Assembly (NCBI RefSeq): GCF_002885975.1
Contig: NZ_POSP01000003.1
Span: 806,001 to 870,000 of the forward strand
From: Paucibacter aquatile
GTDB taxonomy: Bacteria; Pseudomonadota; Gammaproteobacteria; Burkholderiales; Burkholderiaceae_C
Direction: 5' to 3'
DNA: 64,000 nucleotides
In this document: positions 49,179-58,287 of the stretch, piece after piece
How positions within the stretch are numbered: position 1 is the first letter of the stretch
Layout of the letters: the number at the start of each line of letters is the position of its first letter
Made by a program: the position numbers and the translations under genes
The notes under the pieces: generated by a model
What the model was told of the DNA's origin: nothing
The model's input: only the letters and a program-made list of their open reading frames with translations
Database searches by the model: none

Positions 49179-50488
49179 GCATGCTGAACTACTACTTCGA
49201 TCTGGCCCTGCGCAGCTTCCGCGCGGCCAAGGGCCTGAGCCTGCTGATGATCCTGGCCCTGGGCCTGGGCATCGGCGCCTGCATGACCACGCTGACGGTC
49301 TTCCACGTGCTGGGCGGCGACCCCATCCCGGGCAAGAGCGAGCGCCTGTTCAATGTGCAGTTGGACGCCGAAGCGGCCAACCCCAGCTTCAAGCCCGGCG
49401 ACGAGCCCGTGCGGCAGCTGACCCGCTTCGATGCCGAGGCCTTGCTGCAAGCCAAGAAGGGTCGGCGCCAGGTCATGATGACCGGCGCCCAGGCCACGGT
49501 CTTGCCGGACGACCCTGCGCTCAAACCTTTCGTCACCACGGCGCGCTGGACGAGCGCCGACTTCTTCACCATGTTCGAGGCCCCATTTGCCTACGGCAGC
49601 GGCTGGGATGCGGCCGCCGATCAGGCCGACGCGCGCGTGGTGGTGATCTCGCACAGCCTGAATGAAAAGCTGTTCGGCGGTGCCAACAGCGTCGGGCGCG
49701 AGATCCGCCTGCGCGAGCAGGGCTTCCGCGTCGTCGGCGTGCTCAAGCCCTGGCGGCCGGTGCCCCATTACTTCGACCTGACCCAGGGCGCCTACACCCA
49801 GCCCGCCGAGGTGTATGCGCCGATATCCACCTCGTTCCGGCTGAACTTGGGCAGCTCCGGCAATATGAACTGCTGGGGCAACCTGGATGGCAAGCACCCT
49901 CGCGACTTGAACGTGCCTTGCGCCTGGCTGCAGTACTGGGTCGAGCTGGACTCGGCCGCTCAAGCCGCTGAGTACCGCAATTACCTGCAGCAGTACTCCG
50001 AGGAGCAAGGCCGCGCCGGGCGCTTTGAGCGGCCGGCCAATGTGCGCCTGCGCCCGGTGATGGCGTGGCTGGATCATCAACAAGTGCTGCCCAGCGATGT
50101 GCGCCTGCAGGTCTGGCTGGCTTTTGCCTTCCTGCTGGTCTGCCTGACCAACACGGTGGGTCTGCTGCTGGCCAAGAGCCTGCGCCGCTCGGCCGAGATC
50201 GGGGTGCGCCGGGCCCTGGGGGCCACGCGTCGCGCCATCTTTCAGCAATTCCTGGTCGAGGCCGGCGTGCTCGGCCTGATCGGCGGCTTGCTGGGCCTGG
50301 CGCTGGCGGCCCTGGGCCTGTGGCTGGTGCGCCTGAGCCCGGCGCCCTATGCCCGCCTGGCCGAGATGGACTGGCCCATGCTGGCCCTGACCCTGGCCCT
50401 GGCCCTGCTGGCCAGCCTCGCCGCCGGCCTGCTGCCGGCCTGGCATGCCGCCGGCATCAGCCCGGCCCGTCAACTGAAAACCCAGTGA
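49175..50488 (+). CDS. ABC exporter permease 1 (MacB_PCD/FtsX type)
   Basis: Inner-membrane permease (437 aa): one N-terminal helix (GLSLLMILALGLGIGACMTTLTVF), a periplasmic core of about 250 residues (MacB_PCD-like, with ADFFTMFEAPFAYGSGW and NEKLFGGANSVGREIRLREQGFRVVGV), then three C-terminal helices with the FtsX pattern (EIGVRRALGATRRAIFQQFLVEAGVLGLIGG). The gene starts within the TolC stop and is followed by a second permease. The substrate is unknown. Confidence 0.88.
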   Translation: MSMLNYYFDLALRSFRAAKGLSLLMILALGLGIGACMTTLTVFHVLGGDPIPGKSERLFNVQLDAEAANPSFKPGDEPVRQLTRFDAEALLQAKKGRRQVMMTGAQATVLPDDPALKPFVTTARWTSADFFTMFEAPFAYGSGWDAAADQADARVVVISHSLNEKLFGGANSVGREIRLREQGFRVVGVLKPWRPVPHYFDLTQGAYTQPAEVYAPISTSFRLNLGSSGNMNCWGNLDGKHPRDLNVPCAWLQYWVELDSAAQAAEYRNYLQQYSEEQGRAGRFERPANVRLRPVMAWLDHQQVLPSDVRLQVWLAFAFLLVCLTNTVGLLLAKSLRRSAEIGVRRALGATRRAIFQQFLVEAGVLGLIGGLLGLALAALGLWLVRLSPAPYARLAEMDWPMLALTLALALLASLAAGLLPAWHAAGISPARQLKTQ

Positions 50489-50499
50489 GGATTCAATCC

Positions 50500-51744
50500 A
50501 TGGAACTTATGCCCATCCTCTCCACCCTGCGCCGCCACAAGACCGCGGCGGGCCTGATCGTGCTCGAGGTCGCGCTCACCTGCGCCATCGTCTGCAATGC
50601 CCTGCACCTGATTCAACAGCGCGTGGAGCGCATCCAGGCCGAAAGTGGTCTGGCTGAATCTGAGTTGGTGACCCTCTACCTCAGCGGCATCGGCAAAGCC
50701 GACAATGTCGACGAAATCACCAGCCAGGACCTTCAGGCCCTGCGCGCCCTGCCTGGCGTGAAAAGCGCCACCATCATCAACCAGGTGACATTCGGCAACA
50801 GCAGTACCGTCAGCGGTATGCGCCAACAACCGGAACCCAATGGCGAAGGCATCGCCGTGCCGCAATACGCCAGCGATGAACATGCGCTGGCGACCATGGG
50901 CCTGAAACTCGTCGAGGGCCGCAACTTCCGCGCCGAAGAAATCGTGCTCGACAACGCCTTCAACGGCCCCGGCGAAAACCCGCCGCGCCCCCGCCAGGTC
51001 ATCATCAGCCAAGCCCTGGCGAAACGTCTGTTTCCCGGCAGTTCAGCTCTCGGCAAGCAGGTGTACGTCTTCGGCGATGTGCCGATCGAGGTGATTGGCG
51101 TGGTGCAGACCTTGGGTGAGGTTCATCCGGGACCCCAAGCCCAAGGACCGAACGAAACCGGAGGTGCAGGCCGGTACGGCATGCTGCTGCCGCTGCGCAA
51201 CAGCTATCGCGGAGGCTTCTACGTGATGCGCGTGGACCCGGCTCAACGCGATGCGGTGCTCAAGGCGGCCACCCCGGTGCTGGAGTCCATCGGCGGCAAG
51301 CGCATGGTGCGCGAGGCGCGCACTCTGGAGGAGATGCGCAGCAGCTACTACGCGCAGGACCGCGCCATGATCTGGCTGCTCGGCGGCGTTTGCGTGGCCC
51401 TGCTCCTGGTCACGGCCCTGGGCATCGTCGGCCTGGCCAGTTTCTGGGTGCAGCAGCGCACCCGCATGATCGGCACCCGGCGCGCCCTGGGCGCCACACG
51501 CGGGCAGATCCTGCGATATTTCCAGCTCGAGAACCTGCTGCTGTCCAGCGCCGGCATTGCGCTCGGCATGGGCGCGGCCTACGGCATCAATCTGGCCCTG
51601 ATCCGCAGCTATGAGCTGCCCTTGCTGCCGGCCTATTACCTGCCGGTGGGCGCGCTGGCGCTTTGCTTGCTGGGGCAACTGGCCGTGCTGGGCCCGGCGC
51701 GGCGCGCCGCAGCCTTGCCGCCGGTGGCAGCGCTGCGCTTCTGA
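50500..51744 (+). CDS. ABC exporter permease 2 (MacB_PCD/FtsX type)
   Basis: Second FtsX-like subunit (414 aa) with the same plan: N-terminal helix (TAAGLIVLEVALTCAIVCNAL), a periplasmic domain with the conserved NAFNGPGENPPRPRQVIISQALAKRLFPGSSALGK, and three C-terminal helices (MIGTRRALGATRGQILRYFQLENLLL). Two different permeases imply a heterodimeric pump, rather than the MacB homodimer. ATG at 50500 lies 12 bp after the first permease stop, with TGAGGA in front. Confidence 0.88.
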   Translation: MELMPILSTLRRHKTAAGLIVLEVALTCAIVCNALHLIQQRVERIQAESGLAESELVTLYLSGIGKADNVDEITSQDLQALRALPGVKSATIINQVTFGNSSTVSGMRQQPEPNGEGIAVPQYASDEHALATMGLKLVEGRNFRAEEIVLDNAFNGPGENPPRPRQVIISQALAKRLFPGSSALGKQVYVFGDVPIEVIGVVQTLGEVHPGPQAQGPNETGGAGRYGMLLPLRNSYRGGFYVMRVDPAQRDAVLKAATPVLESIGGKRMVREARTLEEMRSSYYAQDRAMIWLLGGVCVALLLVTALGIVGLASFWVQQRTRMIGTRRALGATRGQILRYFQLENLLLSSAGIALGMGAAYGINLALIRSYELPLLPAYYLPVGALALCLLGQLAVLGPARRAAALPPVAALRF

Positions 51745-51784
51745 GGCCCGCCCGCATGAAGGCTCTTGCTATGCTCGCCACCCC

Positions 51785-53146
51785 ATGAGACATGTGCTGA
51801 TCATCGATGACAACGCCGGCGTGCGCGAGGCCCTGGCCCTGCTGCTCTCCCTGCACGACATCGAGCCCCTGCTGGCCGACAGCCCGGCCCAAGGTCTGGC
51901 CCTGCTGGCGCGGGCCCGCCCTCCCGTGGACCTGGTGATCCAGGACATGAACTTCAGCGCCGATACCACCTCGGGCGAAGAAGGCGCGGCCCTGTTCCGC
52001 GCCATCCGGGCCCAGCACCCCGACCTGCCCGTCATCCTGCTGACTGCCTGGACCCGGCTGGAGGCGGCGGTGGAGCTGGTCAAGGCCGGCGCGGCCGACT
52101 ACCTGGCCAAGCCCTGGGATGATCACAAGCTGGTGGCCACGGTGGAGAACCTGCTGGAGCTGGGCGAATCCAACCGCGCCCTGAGCCAGGCGCGCCAGGC
52201 CCGCCAGGCTCGCCGCGCACAGCTGACGCAGCGCCTGGATCTGGCCGGCATGGTGTTCGCCTCCGATGCCATGCTGGGCACGCTGGAGCTGGCCGCACAG
52301 GTGGCGCGCACCGAGCTGCCCGTGCTGATCAGCGGGCCCAATGGCAGCGGCAAGGAGCGGCTGGCGGCCATCGTCCATGCCAACTCGGCCCAGCGCACAG
52401 GTCCCTTCGTGGCCCTGAACTGCGGCGCCCTGCCCGCGGATCTGATCGAGGCCGAGCTCTTCGGCAGCGAAAGCGGCGCCTACACCGGCGCCCACAAGGC
52501 ACGCGAGGGCCGCTTCGAGGCGGCCGATGGCGGCACGCTGTTCCTCGATGAAATCGGCACCCTGCCCCTGGCCGGCCAGGTCAAGCTGCTGCGCGTGCTG
52601 GAGACCGGGCGCTTCGAACGCCTGGGCTCCAGCCGCACGCGCAGCAGCCAGGTGCGCGTGATCAGCGCCACCAATGCCGACCTGAAGGCCATGGTCGCCG
52701 AAGGCAGCTTCCGCGAAGACCTGTACTACCGGCTCAATGTCTTTGAGCTGCGCCTGCCCCCGTTGGCGGAGCGGCGCGAAGACATCCTGGTGCTGGCCGA
52801 GCATTTCCTGGCCGGCGCGGCCTCCTTGTCAGAAGCAGCGCGCGAGGCCTTGCTGGCCCACCGCTGGCCGGGCAATGTGCGCGAGCTGAAGAATGTGATG
52901 GCGCGCGCCGGGCTGCTGGCTGCCGGCGCCAGCATCCAGCCGCAGCACCTCGGTCTGCAAGCGGCAGCGCCAGCGGCCGCCTCGGCAGCCGGCCATCGCA
53001 ACCTCGACGAGCCCAGCCGCGAGGCTGTTCAGGCCGCCCTCACGGCCGCCGGCGGCGTGGTCAGCCGCGCCGCCCAGGCCCTGGGTCTGTCGCGCCAGGC
53101 GCTGTACCGGCGCATGGAGCGCTACGGCATGGCCGAAGCCAGCTGA
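51785..53146 (+). CDS. NtrC-family sigma-54-dependent response regulator
   Basis: Activator (453 aa): receiver domain (acidic pocket IIDDN, phospho-acceptor Asp54 in VIQDMNFS, Lys in LAKPW), AAA+ domain with a Walker A variant GPNGSGKE, sigma-54 contact loop GAYTGA (Tyr instead of the usual Phe), Walker B GGTLFLDEIGT, and a C-terminal Fis-type helix-turn-helix (AAQALGLSRQALYRRMERYG). Lying in the exporter operon just before its kinase, it is the natural activator of the sigma-54 promoter at 45590. The start is ATG 51785. Confidence 0.93.
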   Translation: MRHVLIIDDNAGVREALALLLSLHDIEPLLADSPAQGLALLARARPPVDLVIQDMNFSADTTSGEEGAALFRAIRAQHPDLPVILLTAWTRLEAAVELVKAGAADYLAKPWDDHKLVATVENLLELGESNRALSQARQARQARRAQLTQRLDLAGMVFASDAMLGTLELAAQVARTELPVLISGPNGSGKERLAAIVHANSAQRTGPFVALNCGALPADLIEAELFGSESGAYTGAHKAREGRFEAADGGTLFLDEIGTLPLAGQVKLLRVLETGRFERLGSSRTRSSQVRVISATNADLKAMVAEGSFREDLYYRLNVFELRLPPLAERREDILVLAEHFLAGAASLSEAAREALLAHRWPGNVRELKNVMARAGLLAAGASIQPQHLGLQAAAPAAASAAGHRNLDEPSREAVQAALTAAGGVVSRAAQALGLSRQALYRRMERYGMAEAS

Positions 53147-53155
53147 GACCGATTC

Positions 53156-54463
53156 ATGCAATGGCGACTCTTCCTGGCCCTGCTGGCCGCGGCCCTGCTC
53201 GGTGCGGGCGCGCAGGCCCTCATCCAGCAGTGGCAGTGGCCGATCTACAGCCTGCTGGTGCTGGCCCTGCCCCTGTACGGCCTGAGCGGCCAGCTGCTGG
53301 AGCCGCTGCGCCGCTTGCTGCGCGCGCTGGAGGGTGCGGTGCTCAGCTACCGCGATGGCGACTTCAGCATGTCCATCGCAGCCGGCCCCAGCGGCCCGCT
53401 GCGCCAGGCCGAGCTGGCCGCCTTGCTGCGCGCCCACCAAGAGCTGGGCCTGGCCCTGCGCGAGCAGCGCCAGCAGCTGGCCCGTCGCGAGCTGCTGCTG
53501 GACACGGTGGTACAGAACACGCCCCTGGCCTTGCTGCTGCTGCAGGAACCCGGCGGTGAAATCAGTTATGCCAATATTGCCGCGCGCCAATTGCTGGCCC
53601 GGGGGCGCAGCCTGGCGGGCCTGAGCCTGGCCAGCCTGCTGGATGACAGCCCCGAGACCTTGCGCCTGGCCCTGGCCAGCGGCCAGGACCAGGTCTTCGG
53701 CATGAGCGAAAACGGACAGGAGGAACTCTTCCACCTCTCGCAACGCAGCCTGCAGCTGCAAGGCCAGCCGCACCGCCTGCTGCTGCTGCGGCGCATGACC
53801 CGCGAGCTCTCGCGCCAGGAGGTGGCCAGCTGGAAGCGGGTGATCCGCGTCATCAGCCATGAGCTGAACAACTCGCTGGCCCCCATCTCCTCGCTCTCGC
53901 ACAGCGGCGCCGAGCTGGCGCGGCGCGCCCAGACCGAGCGCCTGGAGGCAGTGTTCGCCAGCATCGGCGAGCGCTCGCGCCAGCTGCACCGTTTTCTGGC
54001 GGCCTATGCCGAGTTCGCCAAGCTGCCCTCGCCGCACTGGCAGAGCGTGGATTGGCCGGCCTTCCTGGCCGGCCTGCTGGCCCAGCACCCCTACCGGCTG
54101 GAGGGCGCCGAGCCCACCCGCCCGGCCCGCTTCGACCCGGGCCAGCTGGCTCAGGCCTTGATCAACTTGCTCAAGAACGCCCAGGAAGCCGGCGGCCCGC
54201 CCGAGGCGGTCAGCCTGGCCGTGGAGTGGCAGGCGCGCGAGCTGTGCTTTGTCGTGCGCGACCGCGGCTGCGGCATGAGCGAGGCGGTGCTGGCCCAGGC
54301 CTTGCTGCCCTTTTACTCGACCAAGCGCAGCGGCGGCCAGCATGGCGGCAGCGGCCTGGGCCTGGCCCTGGCACGCGAGATTGCCGAGGCCCATGGCGGT
54401 CGCATTGGCCTGAGCAACCGCGAAGGCGGCGGCCTGGAGGTGCGGTTCTGCCTGCCTCAGTGA
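53156..54463 (+). CDS. Sensor histidine kinase of the exporter operon
   Basis: A 435-residue kinase with two closely spaced N-terminal helices (LFLALLAAALLGAGAQALI and IYSLLVLALPLYGLSGQLL) and almost no periplasmic domain, a linker, a PAS-like domain (about 115-200), then the H-box VISHELNNSLAPISSLSHS, N-box LINLLKNAQEAGG, RDRGCGMSE and HGGSGLGLALAREIAEAHGG. The NtrB/NtrY-like kinase core fits its NtrC-type partner 9 bp upstream. With no periplasmic sensor, it probably senses in or at the membrane. Confidence 0.92.
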   Translation: MQWRLFLALLAAALLGAGAQALIQQWQWPIYSLLVLALPLYGLSGQLLEPLRRLLRALEGAVLSYRDGDFSMSIAAGPSGPLRQAELAALLRAHQELGLALREQRQQLARRELLLDTVVQNTPLALLLLQEPGGEISYANIAARQLLARGRSLAGLSLASLLDDSPETLRLALASGQDQVFGMSENGQEELFHLSQRSLQLQGQPHRLLLLRRMTRELSRQEVASWKRVIRVISHELNNSLAPISSLSHSGAELARRAQTERLEAVFASIGERSRQLHRFLAAYAEFAKLPSPHWQSVDWPAFLAGLLAQHPYRLEGAEPTRPARFDPGQLAQALINLLKNAQEAGGPPEAVSLAVEWQARELCFVVRDRGCGMSEAVLAQALLPFYSTKRSGGQHGGSGLGLALAREIAEAHGGRIGLSNREGGGLEVRFCLPQ

Positions 54464-54510
54464 AGGCCTAGACTTTAGTTACCCCGCCCTCACTGCGAGA
54501 AGATGCGCCC

Positions 54511-55584
54511 ATGGACTTCGCACAGATGCAAGAGACCTGGCTGGCCATGGCGGCGGATCGCCGGGCGCTGTGGTGGCAAGGCGCGGCCGGCTTCGCCCTG
54601 GCGGCCCTGCTGCCCCTGCTGCTGGAACTGCTGTACTTCCGCCGCCAGGCCAAGGCGGGCAGCTGGCTGAAGCTGCGCCTGCTGTCCCTGCTGATGGCGC
54701 CGCTGTGCTTCGCTGTGGTCTGGCTTCCCGCGCGGGCGGTCTCCGGGCCCATGGCCCTGGGGGTGTTCTACCTGCTCTTGCTGACCGTGGGCCCGGGCTT
54801 GTGGTTTGGCAGCCATGCCTGGCTGGGGCGGCGCCTGCGGCCGCCGATGAGCTGGCTGGAATCACTGGTGATGGCCGTGCTCGGCCTGGTGCTGCTGTTC
54901 GGCCTGCCCCTGATGGCCGCCCAGATGGCGGAGATGGAGATGGCCAAGGAAGCGCGCCAGCTCAGTGCCAGCCCCCGGCAAGCGCCCGACGAATCGTTGC
55001 TGCCCCACCGCGTGCTGCCGCCCAAGCTCTACCGCATGCCGGGGGTCGGCCTGGTCTGGACCCAAAGCCTGATCGCGCCCGAGGGCCTGCGCCTGCTGAG
55101 CATCGACCAACGTGTGGCCGGGCCCTGGTACCCCAGCGCCGGCGTCAGCCATCCGCAGTTCTGCATGCAGGGTGGCGATCTGCATCTGATGTGGTCGTCG
55201 CAAGAGCCGACACCCCAGCTTCGCTTGCACTGGCGTGACGCTTACGGACAGAACCACAAGGCGTCACACTTCCCGGCGACCAGGCCCACGGCTGAGGGCA
55301 GCGAGGCCGAGGAGTTTCGGATCGGCTTCCGTCCCCGCGGCCTGGATCCCAGCGCCCCGATCCCGCGCAGCCGTGTGTATCTGAGCGTGATCCTCGAAGC
55401 GGGGCTGGAGCCCTATATGCGCGCGCTCAGCCAAAACGACCCCGAGGACCCACAGGACAGCGATTGCATCCTGCCCGGCTACCAGCGCCCGAAGATCGGG
55501 CATGAGGGTGACATCGTCCAGGTCGGCCTGACGTTCCAGGCACCGAGCGGCCAGCCATGGCCGCGCGCGGACTTTCGGCGCTGA
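54511..55584 (+). CDS. Membrane protein of unknown function downstream of the kinase
   Basis: A 357-residue protein with four or so helices in its first 140 residues (GFALAALLPLLLELLYF, LLSLLMAPLCFAVVWLPA, GVFYLLLLTVGPGLWFG, VMAVLGLVLLFGLPLMA) and a soluble C-terminal half of about 200 residues with no motif I know. It lies 47 bp after the kinase gene on the same strand, so it may belong to the exporter operon; that is inference. I do not recognise the family. Confidence 0.7.
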   Translation: MDFAQMQETWLAMAADRRALWWQGAAGFALAALLPLLLELLYFRRQAKAGSWLKLRLLSLLMAPLCFAVVWLPARAVSGPMALGVFYLLLLTVGPGLWFGSHAWLGRRLRPPMSWLESLVMAVLGLVLLFGLPLMAAQMAEMEMAKEARQLSASPRQAPDESLLPHRVLPPKLYRMPGVGLVWTQSLIAPEGLRLLSIDQRVAGPWYPSAGVSHPQFCMQGGDLHLMWSSQEPTPQLRLHWRDAYGQNHKASHFPATRPTAEGSEAEEFRIGFRPRGLDPSAPIPRSRVYLSVILEAGLEPYMRALSQNDPEDPQDSDCILPGYQRPKIGHEGDIVQVGLTFQAPSGQPWPRADFRR

Positions 55585-55632
55585 CGCGCGCAGCTCGGCT
55601 CCAGAACGCGGCTGAGCGACAATCGCCGCCCC

Positions 55633-56691
55633 ATGCGCATCGAAGACATCCGCCAGCGCTTGCGCGCCCTGGGCGCCAAGCCGCCCCACGAACTCCGCCT
55701 CCTGCGCGACTGGGTGCGGGCACGCCCGCACGAGCGCAGCCGACGCAAGCCCGAGAACTTTCTGCCCCTGGCCCTGCGCGAAGGCCTGGAGGCACTGGAT
55801 GCCGAGTTGCAGGGCCTGACCCGGCTCGTTTCCAACCACCCTGGCGAGGACGGCTCGGCCCGCCTGCTGCTGGCCCTGCGCGACGGCATGACAGTGGAAA
55901 GCGTGCTGCTGCCACGCGAGGGCTTGTGCGTGTCCAGCCAGGTCGGCTGTGCGGTCGGCTGCCAGTTCTGCATGACCGGGCGCGAGGGCCTGATCCGCCA
56001 AGTCACCAGCGCCGAAATCATTGCGCAAGTGGCCCTGGCACGCAGCCTGCGGCCGGTCAAGAAGGTCGTGTTCATGGGCATGGGCGAACCGGCCCACAAC
56101 CTGGAGCATGTGCTGGAGGCGATCGAATTGCTGGGCCTGGAAGGCAATATCGGCCACAAGAACCTGGTGTTCTCGACCGTGGGCGACCCGCGCGTGTTCG
56201 AGCGCCTGCCCCTGGGCCCGGTCAAGCCGGCTCTGGCCTTGTCCCTGCACACCAGCCGCGCTGACTTGCGCGAACGCCTGCTGCCGCGCGCGCCGCAGCT
56301 GACACCGGAGGAGCTGGTCGCGCTGGGCGAAGACTACGCGCGCAAGACCGGCTATCCCATCCAGTACCAGTGGACCTTGCTGGACGGCATCAATGACACG
56401 GCCGAGGAGCTGGACGGCATCGTGCGGCTGCTCAAGGGCAAGTACGCCATCCTGAACATGATTCCCTACAACAGCGTGCCCGAGCTGCCCTTCACCCGGC
56501 CCAGCTGGGACAAGGCCGAGGGCATCGCCCGCGCCCTGCACCAGCGCGGTGTGCTGACCAAGCTGCGCGATTCGGCCGGCCAGGATGTGGACGGCGGCTG
56601 CGGCCAGTTGCGCGCCCGGGCGCTGGCCAGCGATGGCAGCGCCAGCGACGCGGTGATCCGCGTGCAGCGGCGCAGCGCCGGGGCGCACTGA
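55633..56691 (+). CDS. RlmN-family radical SAM methyltransferase paralogue
   Basis: Radical SAM enzyme (352 aa) of the RlmN/Cfr family, which methylates C2 (or C8) of adenosine in 23S rRNA and some tRNAs. The cluster motif CAVGCQFC (after LCVSSQVG), MGMGEPAHN, LSLHTSRADLRERLLP and the C-terminal Cys in DVDGGCGQLRA, which carries the methyl in the ping-pong mechanism, are visible. It is somewhat divergent from canonical RlmN, which usually sits near ndk or ispG in this order, so a second RlmN is likely elsewhere. Its role is therefore uncertain. Confidence 0.85.
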   Translation: MRIEDIRQRLRALGAKPPHELRLLRDWVRARPHERSRRKPENFLPLALREGLEALDAELQGLTRLVSNHPGEDGSARLLLALRDGMTVESVLLPREGLCVSSQVGCAVGCQFCMTGREGLIRQVTSAEIIAQVALARSLRPVKKVVFMGMGEPAHNLEHVLEAIELLGLEGNIGHKNLVFSTVGDPRVFERLPLGPVKPALALSLHTSRADLRERLLPRAPQLTPEELVALGEDYARKTGYPIQYQWTLLDGINDTAEELDGIVRLLKGKYAILNMIPYNSVPELPFTRPSWDKAEGIARALHQRGVLTKLRDSAGQDVDGGCGQLRARALASDGSASDAVIRVQRRSAGAH

Positions 56692-56733
56692 GCCGCAAGC
56701 GCCGGCCCGGCCCCAAGCCTCAGTCCTCAGGCC

Positions 56734-58287
56734 TCAGGTCTGCAGCTTGAACACCGCCATGGCCTGGACCAGCTCATTGGCCTGACCTTCCAGGCTCTCG
56801 GCTGCAGCGGCCGACTGTTCGACCAAGGCTGCGTTCTGCTGAGTGGTCTTGTCCATCTGGGTGATGGCCTCGTTGACCTGGGCCACACCGCGGCTTTGCT
56901 CCTGGCTGGCGGCGCTGATCTCGCCGACGATGTCGGCCACGCGCTTGATGGCGCTGACGATCTCGCCCATGGTTTGACCGGCCTGATCGACCAGATCGCT
57001 GCCCTGCTCGACCTGCTCGACACTGGCGCTGATCAGGGTCTTGATCTCCTTGGCCGCACCGGCGCTGCGTTGCGCCAGAGCGCGCACCTCGCTGGCCACC
57101 ACGGCAAATCCGCGGCCTTGTTCGCCGGCCCGCGCAGCTTCCACGGCCGCGTTCAGAGCCAGGATATTGGTCTGGAAGGCGATGCCGTCAATGACGGCGA
57201 TGATGTCCGAGATCTTGCGCGAGGACTCGTTGATGTCCTTCATGGTGCTGACCACCTGGCCGACGACATCGCCGCCTTGTTCGGCCACCATGGAGGCGTT
57301 GATGGACAGCTGCTTGGCCTGCTGCGCACTGTCGGCGTTGTGGCGCACGGTGTGGCTGAGCACATCCATGGTCGCCGCCGTCTGCTGCAATGCGGAGGCC
57401 TGCTCCTCGGTGCGAGAAGACAGGTCCAGATTGCCCTGCGCGATCTCGCTGCTGGCCCCCGAGACCCGCTCGGCATTGCCGCGCACGCCGCCAACCAATT
57501 GTGTCAAGGCCAGGCGCATCTCATCGAGTGCAGCCAACAAGGGCGAAAACTCATCCAGCTCGCGGTCAAGCTCGGGGTGTGCCAAATCGCCATCACGCAC
57601 GCGCTCGGTCAACTGCTGGGCCTGTTGAACACGCCGTTTGAGCAAGCGAGCCACATGGATCGAAAACACCAGCAAGATCACCAAAGACAAGGTCGCCAGC
57701 CCGACCACCAACCGCCAGGTGATCCGCGTTTCATCCTGCATGCCCTCGATGTCATGGTGAAGTGCGCTCTGCTGCTGCAAGACTGTATCGGCCAGAAGGG
57801 CAAGGACCTCGTTGCGGGCAGGAATGGTTCGATCCACCAAAAAGGCAAAGGCTTCGTCCTTCTGGCCTGCTTTGATGAGATCGAGATTGGCCATCCCTGC
57901 AAGCCAGAAACGGGAAAGTGGCTCTGCGAGCTTGTCAAACCCCGCACTACCACCCGAGGTAGACAGATCGCCCTCATAGGCCCTGAGCAGCTTGTCGATC
58001 TCCTGGCGCTTGGCGCTGATGTCATCGAGGGCCCCCTGCATTTCGGCCGGGCTGCGCGCCAGCATGGCATGGCGCAGCTGCAACGAAACACGGGTGATGT
58101 TGAGTTCCACAGCAGCTATTCGGGTCAGCTGGGGGACCCGCATGCTCTGCGTGATCTCGGCCGTCTGATCCACACGAGCCAACTTGAAGTAGGCGACCAA
58201 GGCCACCCCCCCGAGCGACAGGCACAAAAACACAGCCAGGGCATAGAGCCGAGCGGCAATTCCAAACCGTGCCTTGTTATTCACCAT
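56734..58287 (-). CDS. Methyl-accepting chemotaxis protein
   Basis: Chemoreceptor (517 aa) with an N-terminal helix (YALAVFLCLSLGGVALVAY), a four-helix-bundle periplasmic domain of about 150 residues, a second helix (WRLVVGLATLSLVILLVFSI), a HAMP domain and a cytoplasmic signalling hairpin with the highly conserved tip IAVIDGIAFQTNILALNAAVEAARAGEQGRGFAVVASEVRALAQRSA. There is no C-terminal CheR-binding pentapeptide. The ligand is unknown. Confidence 0.95.
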   Translation of the reverse strand: MVNNKARFGIAARLYALAVFLCLSLGGVALVAYFKLARVDQTAEITQSMRVPQLTRIAAVELNITRVSLQLRHAMLARSPAEMQGALDDISAKRQEIDKLLRAYEGDLSTSGGSAGFDKLAEPLSRFWLAGMANLDLIKAGQKDEAFAFLVDRTIPARNEVLALLADTVLQQQSALHHDIEGMQDETRITWRLVVGLATLSLVILLVFSIHVARLLKRRVQQAQQLTERVRDGDLAHPELDRELDEFSPLLAALDEMRLALTQLVGGVRGNAERVSGASSEIAQGNLDLSSRTEEQASALQQTAATMDVLSHTVRHNADSAQQAKQLSINASMVAEQGGDVVGQVVSTMKDINESSRKISDIIAVIDGIAFQTNILALNAAVEAARAGEQGRGFAVVASEVRALAQRSAGAAKEIKTLISASVEQVEQGSDLVDQAGQTMGEIVSAIKRVADIVGEISAASQEQSRGVAQVNEAITQMDKTTQQNAALVEQSAAAAESLEGQANELVQAMAVFKLQT

